DNA from: Polaromonas sp.
Lineage (GTDB): Bacteria; Pseudomonadota; Gammaproteobacteria; Burkholderiales; Burkholderiaceae_C
Reading direction: 5' to 3'
Length of the DNA stretch: 64,000 nt
NCBI RefSeq assembly: GCF_013817205.1
Contig: NZ_JACDDD010000001.1
Location: 45,826 to 109,825, forward strand
The position numbers and the translations under genes are program-made. Of this stretch, positions 1 through 7,805 are shown in pieces (the first letter of the stretch is position 1; the number at the start of each line of letters is the position of its first letter). A model generated the notes under the pieces. It had not been told where the DNA came from. It made no database searches and was given only the letters and a program-made list of their open reading frames with translations.

Positions 1-1083
1 GTAGTTGAAGGCGACCGCGTGCGCATTTTTGTCACCAACAAGCTGCCCGAACACACCAGCATTCACTGGCATGGTCAGCGCCTGCCCAACGGCATGGACG
101 GCGTATCGGGCCTGACGCAGCCGGCCATCCCGGTCGGCAAGACCTTTGTCTATGAGTTTGTCGCGCGGCGGCCCGGCACCTTCATGTACCACCCGCACGC
201 CGACGAGATGACGCAGATGGCCATGGGCATGATGGGTTTCTGGATCACCCACCCCAAAGCAAAACATCCGCTGATCGACGAGGTGGACCGCGACTTCGTG
301 TTCCTGCTCAACGCCTACGACATCGACCCCGGCAGCATGACCCCAAAAATCATGACGATGCTGGACTTCAACCTGTGGTCGTGGAACAGCCGGATCTTTC
401 CAGGCATAGACACGCTCAACGTGCGCAAGGGCGACAAAGTCCGCATACGCATGGGCAACCTGACCATGACCAACCACCCGATCCACCTGCACGGCCACGA
501 GTTTCTGGTGACCGGCACCGACGGCGGTCCCACACCCAAGTCGACGCGCTGGTACGAAGTGACCACCGACATTGCGGTGGGCCAGATGCGGCAGATCGAG
601 TTCCTGGCCGACGAAGAAGGCGACTGGGCCTTTCATTGCCACAAGAGTCACCACACCATGAACGCCATGGGCCACGACGTACCGACCATGATTGGCGTGG
701 ACCACCGCGGCCTGATCAAAAAGCTGCAAAAGGCCGTGCCCGACTACATGGTCATGGGCGAACGCGGCATGGCCGACATGGGCGCGATGGAGATGGAAAT
801 CCCCGAGAACACCGCCCCCATGATGACCGGCACGGGCCCGTTTGGTCCGGTCGAAATGGGCGGCATGTTCAGCATGCTCAAGGTACGGACCAATCAGAAG
901 GCCGGCGACTACAAAGACCCGGGCTGGTACAAGCACCCGGCCGGCACCGTCGCCTATGAATGGACTGGCGCCTTGCCCGACCCCGCCCGGCCGCGCCCCG
1001 GCAGCAAGGCGATGCCGGCGGCCACAGCCGGACCCGTTACTGAAGTGCAGATCCGCAAACCTTCCGGCCATGCCGGCCACTGA
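1..1083 (+). CDS. Multicopper oxidase, 5'-truncated by the window edge
   Basis: Three-domain-type multicopper oxidase, probably a periplasmic copper-detoxifying oxidase of the CopA/laccase kind. The reading frame is open at base 1, so the N-terminus (signal peptide and first strands) lies outside the window. In the visible 360-codon fragment the four copper-ligand motifs are in order: HWHG at 22-25, HPH at 64-66, HPIHLHGH at 159-166, and the type 1/type 3 block HCHKSHH with a downstream Met at about 212-223. The C-terminal third is Met-rich (MGERGMADMGAMEME) and ends in HAGH, typical of copper-resistance oxidases. It opens a + strand heavy-metal cluster with short gaps. Family assignment is secure; the exact substrate is not known. 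Confidence 0.93.
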   Translation, partial: VVEGDRVRIFVTNKLPEHTSIHWHGQRLPNGMDGVSGLTQPAIPVGKTFVYEFVARRPGTFMYHPHADEMTQMAMGMMGFWITHPKAKHPLIDEVDRDFVFLLNAYDIDPGSMTPKIMTMLDFNLWSWNSRIFPGIDTLNVRKGDKVRIRMGNLTMTNHPIHLHGHEFLVTGTDGGPTPKSTRWYEVTTDIAVGQMRQIEFLADEEGDWAFHCHKSHHTMNAMGHDVPTMIGVDHRGLIKKLQKAVPDYMVMGERGMADMGAMEMEIPENTAPMMTGTGPFGPVEMGGMFSMLKVRTNQKAGDYKDPGWYKHPAGTVAYEWTGALPDPARPRPGSKAMPAATAGPVTEVQIRKPSGHAGH

Positions 1084-1097
1084 CGCAGGAGTACCCC

Positions 1098-1685
1098 ATG
1101 ACGATCCGATTTACTCCCAAATTGATAGCTGCTTGCGCTTTATTGGCGGGGGCTGGAGGCACATTTGGCCAACATTCCCACCCGCCATCACACAACGCCA
1201 GTCCGTATGCGGGCCAGCAAGCGCGTGAGATCAAGTCCCTCTCGCCCGAGCAGACCGCCGACTTGCTGGCTGGCAAAGGCATGGAGCTGGCGAAAGCCGC
1301 CGAGCTTAACGGCTACCCCGGTCCCATGCACACGCTGGAGCTGGCCACGCAACTTGAGCTGAGCACTGAACAAAAGCAAGCCAGTCAAGCGCTGATGACC
1401 CGCCACAAAGCCGAAGCGCGCGACCTGGGTCCCCAACTGGTCGAAGCCGAACGCGCGCTGGACCGCGCTTTCTCGTCGCGCCAGATCGACGCAGCCCGGC
1501 TGGCGACACATACCGAACGCCTTGGCCAGTTGCAGGCCCGGTTGCGCATGTCGCACCTGGAAACACACCTGCAGCAGACCGCGCTGCTGACACCCACGCA
1601 GATCTCTCGTTATGCACAGTTGCGCGGCTACACAAGTTCTGTTGGCACACCAGCGCCGGTCGCCGCCCCCACCCACAAGCACTGA
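1098..1685 (+). CDS. Spy/CpxP-like periplasmic protein
   Basis: A 195-aa exported protein resembling the Spy/CpxP periplasmic stress and metal-sensing family. The N-terminus is a signal peptide with likely cleavage near residue 24, followed by a His-rich segment (HSHPPSH). The rest is predicted all-helical with two LTxxQ-like boxes, LSTEQ at 88-92 and LTPTQ at 164-168, the hallmark of the family, and a His-containing tail (PTHKH). It lies 14 bp after the multicopper oxidase and 18 bp before the cupredoxin, so co-transcription is likely. A copy of the short dispersed repeat (1119-1170) encodes the hydrophobic core of the signal peptide. A role in copper sensing or chaperoning is inferred from context. 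Confidence 0.75.
   Translation: MTIRFTPKLIAACALLAGAGGTFGQHSHPPSHNASPYAGQQAREIKSLSPEQTADLLAGKGMELAKAAELNGYPGPMHTLELATQLELSTEQKQASQALMTRHKAEARDLGPQLVEAERALDRAFSSRQIDAARLATHTERLGQLQARLRMSHLETHLQQTALLTPTQISRYAQLRGYTSSVGTPAPVAAPTHKH
1119..1170 (+). repeat. Short palindromic repeat (family S), inside a signal-peptide coding region
   Basis: Matches the family S pattern: an ATAGCTGCTTGCGC block, then about 14 bases, then GGGGCTGGAGGC. The gene reads through it as KLIAACALLAGAGGTFG, the signal-peptide core of the Spy-like protein. Other copies are listed separately. Confidence 0.7.
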
Positions 1686-1703
1686 TTTGAAAGAGAACTG
1701 TTC

Positions 1704-2201
1704 ATGAAAAAAATCTACTCTCTCCTCGCCGCCCTGGTGCTCGCAGGCACCACCCCCTTGAGCCTGGCCCATGGCGACAATCCGAAGTCGCACAAGGCGG
1801 CAGTCACCAAGGAGCAAAAGGATTGGGGCATCGCCGGTGACGCCAAATCCGTCACCCGCACCGTGACCGTGACCATGGATGACAACATGCGGTTTACACC
1901 CGACAAGCTGTCGTTCAAACAGGGTGAAACCGTGCGGTTTGTCATCCGCAACAAGGGCAAGCTGCGTCACGAACTGGTGATTGGCACCAAGAAGGAACTC
2001 GATGACCACGCCGCCATGATGCTGAAGTTTCCAGCCATGGAGCATGACGAGCCTTACATGGCGCATGTCAACGCAGGAAAAACCGGCGGCCTCATCTGGA
2101 CTTTCAACCGCGCCGGCGACTTTGACTTTGCCTGCCTGATCGCCGGCCACTACCAGGCGGGCATGGTCGGCAAGATCAGCGTCGCCGCAGTATCCCGTTA
2201 A
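1704..2201 (+). CDS. Cupredoxin-domain copper protein (CopI-like)
   Basis: A 165-aa exported blue-copper-fold protein. A signal peptide occupies about residues 1-22 (cleavage near LAHG). The cupredoxin domain (about 50-162) has the complete type 1 copper ligand set H89, C144, H149 and M154, with the C-x4-H-x4-M spacing of azurin/plastocyanin-like proteins. The region between strands is rich in Met and His (DDHAAMM, AMEHDEPYMAH), which could give extra copper sites. Its place among CopG-like, CusF-like and multicopper oxidase genes matches CopI-type periplasmic copper-tolerance cupredoxins. Domain call is firm; the CopI role is inferred. Confidence 0.85.
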   Translation: MKKIYSLLAALVLAGTTPLSLAHGDNPKSHKAAVTKEQKDWGIAGDAKSVTRTVTVTMDDNMRFTPDKLSFKQGETVRFVIRNKGKLRHELVIGTKKELDDHAAMMLKFPAMEHDEPYMAHVNAGKTGGLIWTFNRAGDFDFACLIAGHYQAGMVGKISVAAVSR

Positions 2202-2222
2202 ATATCAATCAAGGAGAAGGCC

Positions 2223-2690
2223 ATGCAAAGAAGATTTTTTGTACAAACCATCGCTGGCCTCGCGGGCACCTCCCTGTTGGCGCCTGCATTGATGGCCAGG
2301 ACCCGGCCGCAGGTCGAAGTCTGGAAAGACCCCAACTGCGGTTGCTGCAAGGACTGGGTGATCCATATGGAAGCCAACGGTTTCGATGTGAAAGTACACG
2401 GCAGCGGCAACAGCGCTGCCCGCAAGCGGCTGGGCGTGCCCGAGAAGCTCGGCTCCTGCCACACCGCGCTGGTCGACGGCTACGCCATCGAAGGCCATGT
2501 GCCCGCGCGCGAGGTGCACCGCCTGCTGAAAGAACGCCCGGCCGCCGTTGGCCTGTCGGTACCTGGCATGCCGGTCGGCTCGCCGGGCATGGACGGCAAG
2601 ATTTACGGCGACCGCAAAGACCCGTACGACGTGGTGCTTGTCAGCCGCAATGGCGGCACTCGCGTTTATCAAAGTTACAACCGCACTTGA
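2223..2690 (+). CDS. DUF411 metal-binding protein (CopG-like)
   Basis: A 155-aa exported protein of the DUF411/CopG family, which in other bacteria are thioredoxin-like periplasmic proteins that bind and redox-cycle copper. The N-terminus (MQRRFFVQT plus a hydrophobic stretch) is a Tat-like signal. The conserved core has the cysteine cluster NCGCC (C39, C41, C42), a second metal site C79-H80 and H92, and a Met/Gly-rich loop (PGMPVGSPGM, 115-123). A strong GGAG ribosome-binding site precedes the ATG. It is 21 bp after the cupredoxin gene and 17 bp before the CusF-like gene. Confidence 0.85.
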   Translation: MQRRFFVQTIAGLAGTSLLAPALMARTRPQVEVWKDPNCGCCKDWVIHMEANGFDVKVHGSGNSAARKRLGVPEKLGSCHTALVDGYAIEGHVPAREVHRLLKERPAAVGLSVPGMPVGSPGMDGKIYGDRKDPYDVVLVSRNGGTRVYQSYNRT

Positions 2691-2707
2691 ACCTGAAGGA
2701 TTCCCCC

Positions 2708-3004
2708 ATGAAACGCTTCACTATCCTCATCGCCGCCCTGCTCACCTCGGCCGCCTTCGCGCATGCCGCCCTGCCCACCACCGAGGCCGAAGTCCGCAAG
2801 GTGGACAAGGACGCCGGCAAGATCACACTCAAACACGGCGAGATCAAAAACCTGGACATGCCGCCCATGAGCATGGTGTTCCAGGTCCAGGACAAGGCCC
2901 TGCTCGATAAGGTCAAGGCCGGCGACAAGATCAGCTTCACCGCCGACAAGATCAACGGGGCCTACACCGTGCTGACCATCGTGCCAGAATCCGCGGGCAA
3001 GTAA
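2708..3004 (+). CDS. CusF-like periplasmic copper-binding protein
   Basis: A 98-aa exported OB-fold copper chaperone of the CusF family, which hands Cu(I)/Ag(I) to RND efflux systems in other bacteria. A signal peptide covers residues 1-20. The CusF metal site (H36, W44, M47, M49 in E. coli) maps with constant spacing to H43, M51, M54 and M56, so the capping tryptophan is replaced by methionine (LDMPPMSM). No CusCBA efflux genes lie in the window. The ATG at 2708 is chosen because it starts the signal peptide; an upstream in-frame extension would run into copG. Confidence 0.85.
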   Translation: MKRFTILIAALLTSAAFAHAALPTTEAEVRKVDKDAGKITLKHGEIKNLDMPPMSMVFQVQDKALLDKVKAGDKISFTADKINGAYTVLTIVPESAGK

Positions 3005-3047
3005 CCCGGCGCAGGAACTTTCTGCGTCTCAGTCGTATCAATAGTTC

Positions 3048-3416
3048 ATGCGTGTCCTGCTCCTCGCCCTGATGATTGCCCTGCTGCCTGTGCGCGGCTG
3101 GGTCGGCAACGCCATGGCGGTGGACATGGCCGCGCAGCAGTCACTGGCAGCAACACCCGCTTCAGCCGAGGCTGTGAGTGATACATCCATCATGCCGCCG
3201 GACTGTCCCATGCATGCCCAGGCGGACGCCGAAGAAGCTGCGGCCGGGGCGCATTGCTCCAGCTGCAATACCTGCCAGCTCTGCCTGGCCCTGGCGAGCT
3301 TTGCCTGGGACCCGCCGGCAAGCGCGACCACTGTTCCGCACGCCGGGCCTGCTGCCAGCGTCCAGCACTTCAGCAGTGCTGAACGCATTTCCAGCCTCAA
3401 ACCACCGATCTCCTGA
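3048..3416 (+). CDS. Small Cys-rich exported protein of the copper cluster
   Basis: A 122-aa protein of unknown function. It begins with a hydrophobic signal or anchor (residues 1-25). A CPMH motif (C53-H56) is followed by four cysteines three residues apart, C70, C73, C76 and C79 (HCSSCNTCQLC), and a Pro/Ala-rich tail. The regular Cys spacing and CPMH motif suggest metal binding, and small DUF2946-like proteins with such motifs are known from copper clusters, though I cannot confirm membership. Gene start is the first ATG after cusF (43-bp gap); no strong Shine-Dalgarno is visible. Confidence 0.6.
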   Translation: MRVLLLALMIALLPVRGWVGNAMAVDMAAQQSLAATPASAEAVSDTSIMPPDCPMHAQADAEEAAAGAHCSSCNTCQLCLALASFAWDPPASATTVPHAGPAASVQHFSSAERISSLKPPIS

Positions 3417-3502
3417 CCGCCATGCCCAAGGTGCGTCCGCCGTAGACAGGCAGACGTTGTGACATCGGCAGCCCTTGCGCTGCATGCATTGGTGGAGATC
3501 AA

Positions 3503-4159
3503 ATGAGAATAAACCTGACTTCGTGGCGGCCAGCCCTCGCAAGCTGTCTGATGGCCGGCGTAGCCGCCGCACACGCCGGCCCCATGGGCTTCAAGGACAG
3601 CACCATGGCGATGGGCGACTTCAGCCCGAACTGGCGAGAGGCATGGGTCAACCACGCCGTGAGCCCGCGCGACGCTTTTGGCGCGGGCGGCGTCTATATG
3701 CGTTCGGACAACAAGCGCCTGACGCGGGAGTTTTCCGAACTGACCTATACGCGGCTCATGCACCGCATCAACGGTGAACATTCGCAGGCCAACTTCTGGT
3801 TTGTCGGCGGTGTCGGCCGGCTCACGGGCAACAACTTCGCCGACAGCAAAACCATGCTGGCACCAGGCATCTCGGCCGACTACGAAACCACGCGGGTCTA
3901 TGTGTCGGGTACGCTGCGCCTGTACCGGGCGCCGGGCATCAACCATGACTTCGCCTCGGTGCGCACCGGCTTCTCGTTTTATGAGGTCGACTACGACGAA
4001 GTGCAGCCCTGGTTCATCGTCGAAGCCAGGCGCATGCGTGGCCTCTCGGAAAAAAACGAAATCACGCCCATGCTGCGCTTCATTCACAAAAGCTACTTTG
4101 TCGAAGTCGGTATCAACAACATGAAGCAGGGGCGCTTCAATTTCATGTACATCTTCTGA
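3503..4159 (+). CDS. Probable outer-membrane or exported beta-rich protein
   Basis: A 218-aa protein with a signal peptide (residues 1-25, cleavage near AHAG). The body alternates aromatic and polar residues in strand-like stretches (for example FWFVGGVGRLTG, RVYVSGTLRLYRA) and ends in F (MYIF), the terminal aromatic typical of outer-membrane beta barrels. GGAGAT precedes the ATG at 3503. I do not recognise a named family. Its position between copper-binding proteins and an HMA protein suggests a metal-linked role, but that is context only. Confidence 0.6.
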   Translation: MRINLTSWRPALASCLMAGVAAAHAGPMGFKDSTMAMGDFSPNWREAWVNHAVSPRDAFGAGGVYMRSDNKRLTREFSELTYTRLMHRINGEHSQANFWFVGGVGRLTGNNFADSKTMLAPGISADYETTRVYVSGTLRLYRAPGINHDFASVRTGFSFYEVDYDEVQPWFIVEARRMRGLSEKNEITPMLRFIHKSYFVEVGINNMKQGRFNFMYIF

Positions 4160-4204
4160 ACATCCACTCCCGGTTATCCGTCAACTTTTTTACAGGCATT
4201 CATC

Positions 4205-4543
4205 ATGAAATCATTCACTCTGAAATTTGTCGCCATCACTCTGGCTGCTGCCTTCTCTTCCACCGCATTCGCCGCAGAAAGTATCAAGGCCAGCGTCAAC
4301 GGCATGGTCTGCGCGTTTTGCGCGCAGGGCATTGAAAAGCGCCTCTCCAGCATGCCGGCCACCAAGGCGGTGCTGGTCGACCTGAAGAAAAAGGTCGTCG
4401 CCGTGGAAGCCAAAGAGGGCCAGACCCTGGACCGCGAAGCCATCCGCCACGAGATCAAGGAAGCCGGCTACGACGTCACGAAACTGGAAACCGTACCCCA
4501 GTCAGTCGCCGAGATCCGGGCGCAGATGAAGGCGGCCAAGTGA
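4205..4543 (+). CDS. MerP-like periplasmic heavy-metal-binding protein (HMA domain)
   Basis: A 112-aa exported HMA-domain protein. A signal peptide spans residues 1-24, followed by one ferredoxin-like HMA domain with the metal site GMVCAFC (C36 and C39), close to the GMTCAAC of MerP and copper chaperones. A helical tail follows the domain. Its stop codon overlaps the GTG start of the MerT-like gene by four bases, so the two are translationally coupled, as merP/merT-type pairs are functionally. Metal specificity (Hg, Cu or other) cannot be read from sequence; neighbours favour copper. Confidence 0.82.
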   Translation: MKSFTLKFVAITLAAAFSSTAFAAESIKASVNGMVCAFCAQGIEKRLSSMPATKAVLVDLKKKVVAVEAKEGQTLDREAIRHEIKEAGYDVTKLETVPQSVAEIRAQMKAAK

Positions 4544-4941
4544 GCGAGGACGCCATCGACCCCAGCGGGCAAAGCTCGGTCTGGTCGTCCTGGGTGGCGC
4601 TGTTTGCCAGTTCGGGCACGCTGATCTGCTGCGCGCTGCCGGCGTTGCTGGTGGCGCTGGGCGCAGGCGCGGCGCTGTCCACCCTGGTGTCTGTGGTGCC
4701 TGGTCTGGTCTGGGTCAGCGAGTACAAGGGGCTGGTGTTTGGTCTCGCGGGCGCCATGCTGGTGCTTAGCGGCGCGCTGCAGTGGCGCAACCGCTTCGCG
4801 CCTTGTCCCACCGACCCGGCGCTACGCCACGCCTGCCTGCGCACACGCAAAACATCGGCCCGAGTCTTTGGCCTGAGTGTTGCCCTGTATCTGGCAGGCG
4901 GCTGGTTCGCCTTTGTGCAGCCCTGGTTGCAGGCAGTTTGA
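4540..4941 (+). CDS. MerT-like small membrane metal transporter
   Basis: A 133-aa membrane protein with three predicted helices (about 20-50, 64-81, 108-128). The vicinal pair C30-C31 lies in the first helix (LICCALPALL), and C89 and C99 lie in the loop between helices 2 and 3. That is the cysteine layout of MerT, which takes metal from MerP and moves it across the inner membrane. GTG start in a GTGA overlap with the HMA gene. No merR, merA or merC is present, so this is a transport pair without mercuric reductase; the direction and metal are open. Confidence 0.68.
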   Translation: MSEDAIDPSGQSSVWSSWVALFASSGTLICCALPALLVALGAGAALSTLVSVVPGLVWVSEYKGLVFGLAGAMLVLSGALQWRNRFAPCPTDPALRHACLRTRKTSARVFGLSVALYLAGGWFAFVQPWLQAV

Positions 4942-4953
4942 ACACGCAAACTT

Positions 4954-5025
4954 GCTACAGTTTTGATAGCTGCTTGCGCCCACCAGCCATGGACTACAGG
5001 TCTTTTTCGCCTGCATTTTAAAACC
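4954..5025 (+). repeat. Family S short repeat, intergenic
   Basis: GCTACAGTTTTGATAGCTGC followed by TTGCGC and a diverged second half (ACTACAGGTCTTTTTCGCC). It fills most of the gap between the MerT-like and TAXI genes. Confidence 0.7.
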
Positions 5026-5053
5026 TTGGCGCTGCCGGACCCATCCACCGGCC

Positions 5054-6490
5054 ATGCTATGGTTGCGCATGCCGAAAACCATACGCTACACCCTGCTGTC
5101 ACTTCGCGACCTGTGGGCGTCGGCCGGGCCTTTCATCGTGCTGGCTGTCGCCATGCTGATGCTGGCCTACTGGTGGCTGGACCCGAACCCGCCCAATCGC
5201 GTGACACTGGCCACCGGGCCGGCGCAAAGCGCCTATGAAGAGTTTGGTAGACGCTACGCCAAAATCCTGGCGGAAGATGGCATTGAAGTGGTGCTCTTGC
5301 CCTCGCAGGGATCGGCACACAACCTGCAACTGCTGCGCGAAGGCAAGGCCGACCTGGGCTTTGTGCAGGGCGGCACCAGTGAGCAAAAGCCCGAAGACGA
5401 GGAAAATCTGGAGTCGCTCGGCAGCCTGTTTGTCGAACCTGTTTGGCTGTTCTATCGTGAAGAAGCGGCGCGCAAAGCAGCGGCGGGTAGCGACGGCGTG
5501 CGCCGCGCCGGGCCGCCCCAAGCAAGCACAGCCCCCTTACCCAATGAAAAGGGCAGCGTAACGCCTCTGGCACGCGAAGCGACCAGCGTGGGGGCCTTAA
5601 ATTCATTGACGCAACTCCAGGGTTGGCGTATCAACGTGGGAACGCCTGGCAGCGGAATTCCCAGCCTGATGAACAAGCTGCTGGAGAGCAACAAGGTAGA
5701 CATCACCACGCTGAAAACGTCGGAGCTTGAGCAGACCCCCGCCACAGTGGCTTTTCTGGAAGGCAATATCGACGCCATCGTGTTTGCCTCTGCCCCCGAA
5801 TCACTGATGGTGCAGATGCTGCTGCAAACCCCCGGCGTCAAACTCATGGACTTTCCGCAGAGCGAAGCCTACTCGCGCCGCTTTGCATTTCTGAGCCCCG
5901 CGCTGCTTCCGCGTGGCGTGGTGGACCTTGCAGCCAACATTCCGGCGCAAGACGTGCGGCTGGTGGCGCCTACGACTGCACTCATCAACCGCACCGGCAC
6001 CCACCCGGCCCTTCTGCAGTTGTTTGTGCAGGCGGGCAACCAGATTCACAGCACTGCAGGCTGGTTCAAACGGGCGCGCGAATACCCCAACTTGACCAAC
6101 AACGAGCTGCCAATTTCCGCTGAAGCTGAACGCAGCATTAAAAGCGACAAGCCTTTTTTGCAACGCTACCTGTCCTTCTGGGTAGCCAACCTGGTCGAGC
6201 GCATGTGGTTGGTGATGGGCATCATCATCGCCATCATGCTGCCGCTGTCACGCATCGTGCCGCCGCTGTACGAGTTTCGCGTGCGCTCACGCATTTTCAA
6301 ATGGTATGGCCAGCTGCGCGACATTGAAAACCGCATTGAAGGCACGGGCGACAACAGCGCGTTATTTGAAGAGCTCGACACCCTTGAAGCCCGCGCAGAA
6401 AAGATCAGTGTGCCGCTTTCATACACCAATGAGTTGTATGCGCTGCGCAGCAATATCCATTTGGTGCGCAAGAAATTGCAGCGTTTATAG
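5054..6490 (+). CDS. Membrane-anchored TAXI-family solute-binding protein
   Basis: A 478-aa protein of the TAXI (TRAP-associated extracytoplasmic immunogenic) solute-binding family. Residues about 20-40 form an N-terminal membrane anchor; the binding domain (about 48-365) has the family pattern LATGPxxSxYxxxGxxYAxIL, LPSxGSxxNLxLL, and ADLGFVQGG. A second membrane helix (about 378-400) is followed by a charged cytoplasmic tail ending near LVRKKLQRL. No TRAP permease adjoins it, so it may act as a stand-alone sensor or in trans. Residues about 150-181 are encoded by a copy of the GC-rich family P repeat and interrupt the domain. An alternative start is the ATG at 5069. Confidence 0.85.
   Translation: MLWLRMPKTIRYTLLSLRDLWASAGPFIVLAVAMLMLAYWWLDPNPPNRVTLATGPAQSAYEEFGRRYAKILAEDGIEVVLLPSQGSAHNLQLLREGKADLGFVQGGTSEQKPEDEENLESLGSLFVEPVWLFYREEAARKAAAGSDGVRRAGPPQASTAPLPNEKGSVTPLAREATSVGALNSLTQLQGWRINVGTPGSGIPSLMNKLLESNKVDITTLKTSELEQTPATVAFLEGNIDAIVFASAPESLMVQMLLQTPGVKLMDFPQSEAYSRRFAFLSPALLPRGVVDLAANIPAQDVRLVAPTTALINRTGTHPALLQLFVQAGNQIHSTAGWFKRAREYPNLTNNELPISAEAERSIKSDKPFLQRYLSFWVANLVERMWLVMGIIIAIMLPLSRIVPPLYEFRVRSRIFKWYGQLRDIENRIEGTGDNSALFEELDTLEARAEKISVPLSYTNELYALRSNIHLVRKKLQRL
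5500..5596 (-). repeat. Family P GC-rich repeat inside the TAXI gene
   Basis: Read on the minus strand it runs from GCCCCCACGCTGGTCGCTTC to CTTGGGGCGGCCCGGCG, the same ends as the intergenic copy at 59738-59814. It stays in frame and adds about 32 residues (including PLPNEKGSVTPLAREATSVG) to the TAXI protein. Confidence 0.75.
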
Positions 6491-6514
6491 AAGTCGGCCG
6501 TCAGGAGCAACGCC

Positions 6515-6925
6515 ATGAACCCAGGTCATCACGTTGAAAGCTACCGCTTATGGGACATCGTTACCCAGTGGGCAAGGGAAACGCTTCAACATGAGAGTGT
6601 TATTGCCAGGGCTCTTGCCAAGGGCGTGCTCCGCGACGGGCTGCGCGCCCAAAGCGTGGATCCAAAGTGGGCGAACAAGGGCACCTTTGAATTGCGCGGC
6701 CTTCCACTGGTCGGCTACGTTGCCAAGGACGGAAGTCTCCCTATCTTCATACGTTCATCGGCGCTTAGCCACATGACAGAGGTGGTGGAAAAAGCAGCCA
6801 CACCTGATCCGCAGTTGCTGTTCGAAGAGTTTGTGACCAAGCAGGACTTCGGCACATGGCTGCAGCAGGTCGGCATCAGCCCGCCAGGATTCTGGTTTGC
6901 CATCGGTGAGCTTCAGGAAGATTGA
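6515..6925 (+). CDS. Conserved hypothetical protein
   Basis: A 136-aa soluble protein that I do not recognise. It has no signal peptide, membrane segment or clear cofactor motif; it is mixed alpha/beta with a Trp/Phe-rich C-terminus (GTWLQQ, PGFWFAIGELQED). A GGAG site precedes the ATG (TCAGGAGCAACGCCATG). It lies 24 bp after the TAXI gene and 12 bp before the VOC gene, so the three probably form one transcript. Confidence 0.6.
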   Translation: MNPGHHVESYRLWDIVTQWARETLQHESVIARALAKGVLRDGLRAQSVDPKWANKGTFELRGLPLVGYVAKDGSLPIFIRSSALSHMTEVVEKAATPDPQLLFEEFVTKQDFGTWLQQVGISPPGFWFAIGELQED

Positions 6926-6937
6926 GAAGGAACCCCC

Positions 6938-7321
6938 ATGGCCATCCAGCTCAACCACACCATTGTTCATGCCCGGGATTCACTGGCGTCTGCAACATTT
7001 CTTGCCGACATGCTGGGGCTGGCTGCGCCGGTTCGCTTCGGGCCTTTCCATGGAGTAGAACTTGACAACGGCGTGACCCTCGACTTTCTGACGCATGACG
7101 GCAACATCACTGTGGAGCACTACGCCTTTCTGGTCAGTGAGGTCGAGTTTGATGCGATTTTTGAGCGAATATGCCAGCGCCGCCTGCCCTACTGGGCCGA
7201 CCCTGGCCACCAGCATCCGGAGAAGATCAATCACAACGACGGCGGGCGCGGGGTTTACTGGAACGACCCTGACGGCCACTACCTGGAGATCATCACCCGG
7301 CCTTATGGCAACGGCGGCTGA
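6938..7321 (+). CDS. VOC-family metalloprotein (glyoxalase/dioxygenase-like)
   Basis: A 127-aa vicinal-oxygen-chelate protein. The paired beta-alpha-beta-beta-beta modules carry likely metal ligands H7, H61 and E117 (DPDGHYLEIITRP near the C-terminus), with a His-rich loop (GHQHPEKINHND) between. Such proteins act as glyoxalases, extradiol dioxygenases or antibiotic-binding proteins; the reaction here is not predictable. The 3' end overlaps the convergent redoxin gene by 19 bp. Confidence 0.8.
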   Translation: MAIQLNHTIVHARDSLASATFLADMLGLAAPVRFGPFHGVELDNGVTLDFLTHDGNITVEHYAFLVSEVEFDAIFERICQRRLPYWADPGHQHPEKINHNDGGRGVYWNDPDGHYLEIITRPYGNGG

Positions 7322-7803
7322 AGCGCAGCCTGTCGCTTTTCGATGAGCCGCCCCAACAGAGCCCCCAGCCGGAAGTCATCCAGATGTCCGAAGTGATTCA
7401 GGCAAACCTGTCCTCTTCTGTCCAAAACAATAAGGCTGGGCGTACCGCGTAACCCATAGGCCTGCATGGTCAGCGGTACGGGGCCACGCTCTGCCGGTTG
7501 ATCGATGCCAATGGGAAATGACAAGCCGTACTCGTGCACAAACACCTGCAGCGCCTCGGCGTTCATGACGGCGTGGTGTTCAAACACCGTGTGCAGACCA
7601 ATGACGACCAGGTCCTCCGCAGGGAACGCGGCCTGAATGCGTTTAGCCTGCGGGACCCCTTGCGAGACGCAGCCCGGACACAACATTTGAAATGCATGCA
7701 ACACCACCACGCGCCCACGCAGGCCCTCCAAGCTGATGGGCGCTGGCGTGTTGAGCCATTGCCTGACCTGTAGCGTGGGCGCCAATTCCACAGTGGTGTT
7801 CAT
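7303..7803 (-). CDS. Redoxin/TlpA-like thioredoxin-fold protein
   Basis: A 166-aa thioredoxin-fold protein with the redox-active motif CPGC (C42-C45, context LHAFQMLCPGCVSQG) and the cis-Pro region GTPSLIVLD. No signal peptide is seen, so it is likely cytoplasmic, resembling AhpC/TSA-redoxin family members of unknown partner. Its start is 2 bp from the stop of the secreted-protein gene on the same strand, so the two are probably co-transcribed. Confidence 0.82.
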   Translation of the reverse strand: MNTTVELAPTLQVRQWLNTPAPISLEGLRGRVVVLHAFQMLCPGCVSQGVPQAKRIQAAFPAEDLVVIGLHTVFEHHAVMNAEALQVFVHEYGLSFPIGIDQPAERGPVPLTMQAYGLRGTPSLIVLDRRGQVCLNHFGHLDDFRLGALLGRLIEKRQAALQPPLP

Positions 7804-7805
7804 AC

